Below, in pieces: positions 59,608-64,000 of a stretch of DNA of 64,000 nt; position 1 is the first letter of the stretch; each line of letters opens with the position of its first letter. Origin of the DNA: Argentina anserina (taxonomy: Eukaryota; Streptophyta; Magnoliopsida; Rosales; Rosaceae); the NCBI RefSeq assembly GCF_933775445.1, contig NC_065872.1, forward strand, positions 19,158,001-19,222,000. The letters run 5' to 3'. The position numbers and the translations under genes were made by a program. The notes below the pieces were generated by a model that was not told the DNA's origin, searched no databases, and worked only from the letters and a program-made list of their open reading frames with translations.

Positions 59608-61150
59608 TGTCACACATCGAATTTTAAATAATAAAAATTCAAATTCAAAGACATAACAACTTGAATAAAAAAAATCATTATATTACACTTACAATTATTA
59701 CAAATCTTAATCAAATAATAAAAGCAACGTTTACAATGAATTGATAGAAGACATTTCTAAAAATACAATTATCATAGCCTTGTCAATTCTTCAATGAACT
59801 CTCTCACCGCAAACATGGAGATTAACAAAACCCTACACTATGGATAAGTGCATTGAGTTGTAAACAACGAACCAGTAAGCTTTTTAAGCTTGTATGAGTA
59901 AACCAAAATAGTTAATAACTCCACAAAATAACCAACATCAAATCAACTCAACTTCAAGACCCAAACACAAACCACAATCATTGGTTGTAGTCTCTCATGG
60001 ACAATAGAACCAACAAGAACAAGATGACAATAATATCCATTCAACTCACAAAACTCTATTCCTGAGGTTACAACGACCATCAGCCCCCATAAAGAGATTG
60101 ACAACAAAGACTAGAACTCTATCTAATCATCCCCACATCCGGCCAAGGTGTGGTTCTGACACTTGTCTAACGCCACTTTGGCAAAACTAACAGAAATTCA
60201 TAATACGCCACTTTGGCAAATTCAATAGAGTTCACAATAAAACAACACTTTTACCGGAAGATACATTTTATTCCCTTCCGTTCGCATCCTCCACATAATA
60301 AACAAAATACACATCAAATAATCTAATTTACCAGAAGGTACATTTTCTTCTCTTCCGGTCCCTTCTGCCACATTATTAAATAACCACATTCAATTAACCA
60401 AATTATGCAACAAAAACCATATATAATATAATATAGAAACATGTACATGTGTATTGTTATTACCATTAAATAAACATATACAAATAGACTATACTATACT
60501 ATATCAATAACAACATGCACAATCCGATTTCATTCTCAACATTAAATAGTCCAACATTTTAAAATCATTTTACTTACCTATGAACCATAGACAATCATGT
60601 TCATCTAATTTAAAACAAAACATACTTTTAGAACAATTTTTATAAGTTAAATGATACATAGACTATGTTAATAAATCAAATTAAATTTGGAACAAGTGAG
60701 GTTTACTCACCTTAAATCCCGCTACGTCTTGTCTCATAAATAAAAGCACTAATCGCCAAAAAACCACTCCATGACAAAACATTACAATGTTGTAACTCAT
60801 TATCACTTGAGGTACACAAACACAACAATTAAGGTCCTACTTCCCTCACCTAACTAACTCGAAGTTAAGCCACTCGAGGCACAACTTCAAGAGAGACTAT
60901 CTAAAGTCTCTAAGTTACCCAAAAAAGGTTGATAGGTCAAAGCAACACGTCTATCTATCACTAAAGACCGAACAAGTCCGAAAACTAACATGAGAAAATG
61001 ACAACCAAGTTCAATAATTCACGCTCGTACCAGCGAGTGCCTAACCATGAGGTAGCCAACATGGCCGGACGGGCCACGAGCCACTACAAGCGATGCCCAT
61101 GGGCTCCATAGAACACCAAAATTCAACTTTCAAAACTTCACAATTTCCTA
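59608..61150 (-). mobile_element. Degenerate gypsy-type LTR, reversed (approximate end)
   Basis: Starts TGTCACACATCGAATTTT at 59608, comparable to the reversed LTR ends at 39595. It contains direct repeats 'acgccactttggcaaa' (60169, 60205) and 'ccggaaga/ccagaagg..acatttt' (60255, 60331). Near 60700 'gaggtttactcacctt' matches in reverse the 'gtgagtaaa..ctc' block of the LTRs at 50 and 51035. The far end could not be placed. Confidence 0.45.
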
Positions 61151-61799
61151 CCTGAATTCACAGCACTTAATTTATAAAAGATAGGCAATATTTATACTTG
61201 CCACTCGAGCCAACTCGATTGACCTGGAATGGCACATAGTGCTGCTGCAAGCTCAAAGATAGGCAAAACTGGAAATTGCTACTCCAACTCGAATTGATCA
61301 AAAAAATGTCAATGGATTGATGAGGGAAGAACCCATCAAAAAAGTCTGAGTTCCCCCAATAGTCAAAAACTAGGAAAAATCAAAAGCTTCACTGCCTTTA
61401 CCTTTTCCTATTTCGATTGTAGTCATGGGTGAGCATGGAGGTCGAAGATTACTATAAGATTGACCAGAAGAAGAATGTAGAGATAACTAGCCACAACCAT
61501 CGCCGAGGGATGTCGGAAAGAGTTGACGAACACACGATTTCCGCCACCACTACAAAGCTTTGATTCATAGTTGTGGGCAAGAAATAAGATTGGAGACCCT
61601 TGCATGGAGGACCAGAGGAAGGAAGCGACAAAGTCTGGGCTCGTGATGTCGCCGAAAAGCACCGGAATCAACAACACGAATTGGAACTAGGAGTCGAGTC
61701 ACCGCCGGGTTTCCGGGTCGTCTTGGAGCCTTCGATTCACGCAGCTCAACATGAACTGGTGCAAGCCACACCACATGGAGGCTTTGATAAGAGCACTTT
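61151..61799. other. Undefined intergenic sequence
   Basis: No gene supported. Frames on both strands at 61423-61875 overlap each other and match nothing I know. Possibly part of a retroelement LTR or untranslated region. Confidence 0.35.
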
Positions 61800-63822
61800 G
61801 TGTGACGTTCTTAACATGTTTTTACCTCCATTTATACTTTTCTTGACCCTTATTGTTGTACTATCGAGTCATTGAGTTGTAGGATGAGTCTTTGGTGGTA
61901 TGGGATGCATTTTTGTGCTTAAACGAATTAAAAATGCAGAATTGGTCTAAGAGTCCTAATTTGAGTAGGAATCCTTATAGGACTATGAAACCTAGTTGGA
62001 TTAGGAGTCTTCATCTTTCTACGTTTTGGTCGCATTGGCGATATTGTGAGAGTCCTTCTTGCACTAGGAATCCTTGTTAGACTAGGAAACGTATCATTTG
62101 GGAGAGTCCTACTTGAACCGAAACTCTTTTTACGAAACTTTCCTAAATGAACTTTCATGTTCTAGCAACTTACTTGATCTATTAAATTTCCTCTTTGCGA
62201 AATAGAAACTTTCCTAATCTAGCTGAGCTTATCTATTACAACAATTGTCTAGATTAAGACATCATTTTCGAAATACATTATCTCTGACTTATAATTTAAT
62301 TTGTTCTTTTCAGAATTTGGATTGAAGAGATAATTTGAGGAATTAAAGGAGTCTTAGCCGTGCAAGGTGACAAGGAGTTAGAGACGCACAGTTTGAGAAA
62401 ATAAAGGACATGTGCCTACATGGATGAGGTCGTGCGTGAGGAGTACAATGAGGAGTCCTATTCCGTGTTAGAAAAGAAGATAAGCCATGGCAAAGCTTGA
62501 AGAAGAAGGAAACTCACGGATGCCGTCCAAATCCAAAAGGAAGAAGGAGTCCTAGCCGTGTGGAGTGCTTGGGAGTTTGTAGGAATGTATGCCGTGCCTT
62601 CCATTCAGCCTTGGATAAGGAGAGATGTCGTGTATTTCTTGAGGAAAAGATGGAGATACTGATTGAATTTACAAAGAAATAAGAGAGCCATCTGATTCCA
62701 TCATTGAAGCAAGATCACAGCCGTGCAAACTCTTCTTCCCTCATTCCTCTATATATACACGGCCTTACCTCACAAATCAGCATCACCTCTCATTCAGAAA
62801 GCTAGGCCAAACCCTGCCAAAATACATCCAGAAAATTCAAGCCACAAGCTTCATCCATCACCACAAACCGTGCCATCCTTTACCCTCCTCCATAATCGAA
62901 TTCATCCTTGCCGAATCCTTCAAGGTTTCTAATGTGTGATTCATCTATGGGTTGTATTTTTCTTTTTGGTTTTATGAAGATTGCGATTTCATTGTATGGA
63001 TTACTAGATGTACTTTTCAGTTTTATATATGAAGATCATATTTTCAGACTGGTTTGGTTTTATGTTTTGAATGTATAAACTCATGTTTGTGTATGTATGC
63101 CATGCTTACTGAATAGGGGCAGTATGATTTTCAAATTATTTTAGGTTTTATTTTGATTAATTCCTTGAACTTGTATATCTAAATCAATGCTTGAGGAAGC
63201 CACGGTCATGGTTCTCCTTAGGTTGCGATTGCATTCACCAAAGTAATCTTTAATTGAGTTATGTGCTTCATGTTTCAGTTATTGGTACTTATATAAGGCT
63301 GTGATAGTTCTAGGAATTTTCATGCTTAATCAAGATGAGTGACGCCATGCTTTATATGTCTCCAATTCGACTTAATGTGCTTATGTGCTTCTTTGTGTTT
63401 AACTAGTACGCTTCGTTATGTTGAACTCTCTTTAGCATATGTTTAGGATTAAACGTTTTGTTGATTCTAAATAAATATGAAGTCTTAAACGATTAGATGA
63501 ACCACTTTGGGCTCTAATTAGAATTGGAGTTGAAATGAACTTGAGTTGATTCAAAATTGCTTGTTGCCTATTAGTTGTTTTGTGCATGCCATACATGTTT
63601 CATGAGTAGATTTCGTGTTTTGGTTATGTGATGAGTGGTAGATCAATTGTATATAAGTAATTTAGGATTTATTTTAAGTATTAGTTTCATAATCCAAATA
63701 AAATCCCCCAATAACATGATAAGTTTTGATGCCCTTTTGATTTCCCGGACTGAACGATCCCTGCTTATTTTATACTAACGATGATGTTTTACAGGGTTTA
63801 TTATAGATTTTCTAAGTAACAG
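61800..63822 (+). mobile_element. Probable 5' LTR of an Athila/Tat-like Ty3/gypsy element (approximate start)
   Basis: It precedes a canonical primer-binding site at 63833. It contains internal 'gagtcct..ttg.actaggaatcct' repeats (61945-62115) and a TATA box at 62750. A leader-like region follows. The 5' boundary is a guess; the 3' boundary near aagtaaca (63822) is approximate. Confidence 0.4.
62750..62757 (+). promoter_or_regulatory. Candidate TATA box of the Athila/Tat-like LTR
   Basis: tatatata within ctctatatatacacggcc, followed by an A/C-rich leader without coding. Fits an LTR U3/R boundary. Confidence 0.5.
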
Positions 63823-63832
63823 TCTATTATTT

Positions 63833-63850
63833 TGGCGCCATTGCCAGGGA
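63833..63850 (+). other. Primer-binding site, tRNA-Asp type
   Basis: TGGCGCCATTGCCAGGGA differs by two bases from TGGCGCCGTTGCCGGGGA, the primer site known from plant Athila/Tat gypsy elements (complementary to the tRNA-Asp 3' end). It marks the start of the internal region of an element that continues beyond 64000. Confidence 0.8.
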
Positions 63851-64000
63851 ATTTATTAATTCTCAATTTTTTGAAGTGTTAATTTTGTGCTATATTGTGA
63901 ATTGTATATTGGTTAAATTGTTTCTGTGAACAGTAATCGTGAATAGTTCTTTTGTTCACAGTAACTCAAAAGGAAAAAAAAGTGAAATCGTAAATGACAT
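63851..64000 (+). mobile_element. Start of internal region of the Athila/Tat-like element (cut by window edge)
   Basis: Non-coding leader downstream of the primer-binding site. It contains gtgaacagtaatcgtgaat (63926-63944), a motif also frequent at 50835-50950 in the other gypsy LTR. The gag-pol would lie outside the window. Confidence 0.5.

Overview
The window is plant nuclear DNA. It has AT-rich introns, four intron-bearing or organelle-targeted plant genes, and dense nested LTR, LINE, hAT and CACTA elements. Protein similarities (NAC045/086-type NAC, ALIS/CDC50, At2g44020-type mTERF) point to a eudicot. The retroelement style would fit Rosaceae, but I cannot prove that from the sequence. 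I saw no prokaryotic or organellar DNA, and no tRNA, rRNA or CRISPR.

Layout: 1-3706 is the right part of a Ty3/gypsy-type LTR split by a hAT-like element (copy A). 3945-10022 is a Ty1/copia element on the minus strand with 5-bp TSD, in-frame loss of reverse transcriptase and many breaks. 10023-11200 holds short tandem repeats, a 209-bp MITE and a 142-bp tandem duplication. A gene island follows: mTERF protein (11776-13314, +), ALIS/CDC50 flippase subunit (16441-19361, +, 8 exons) and a convergent secreted helical-backbone-metal-receptor-like protein (23399-19866, -, 11 exons including a 14-nt microexon).

24500-29075 is a three-level nest. A 5'-truncated LINE with a 19-bp TSD is split by a hAT (8-bp TSD ttttacac), which is itself split by another hAT. 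29100-36600 is gene-poor. 36618-41276 is a defective copia element (LTR, gag, no pol) with a gypsy LTR fragment inside. 41290-41745 is an oxidoreductase pseudogene. 41922-45004 is hAT copy B, inverted relative to copy A. 45420-52602 is a CACTA transposon carrying decayed exons of an NDR-type kinase and of at least one other gene, with a 2.9-kb gypsy LTR inserted in it. 52869-56344 (-) is a six-exon NAC gene with a hydrophobic C-terminus. 57679-64000 has a small hAT element, a MITE, a degenerate LTR, and the LTR plus tRNA-Asp-type primer site of an Athila/Tat-like element running off the window.

The four host genes do not form a pathway. The most unusual content is a ~505-bp, internally palindromic tandem-repeat cassette carried by hAT-like elements with at least two different end types, and the gene-fragment cargo of the CACTA element. 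The segment 24225-25440/29057-29175 is paralogous to 45186-45419/52604-52710 and supplies the empty site that proves the CACTA boundaries.
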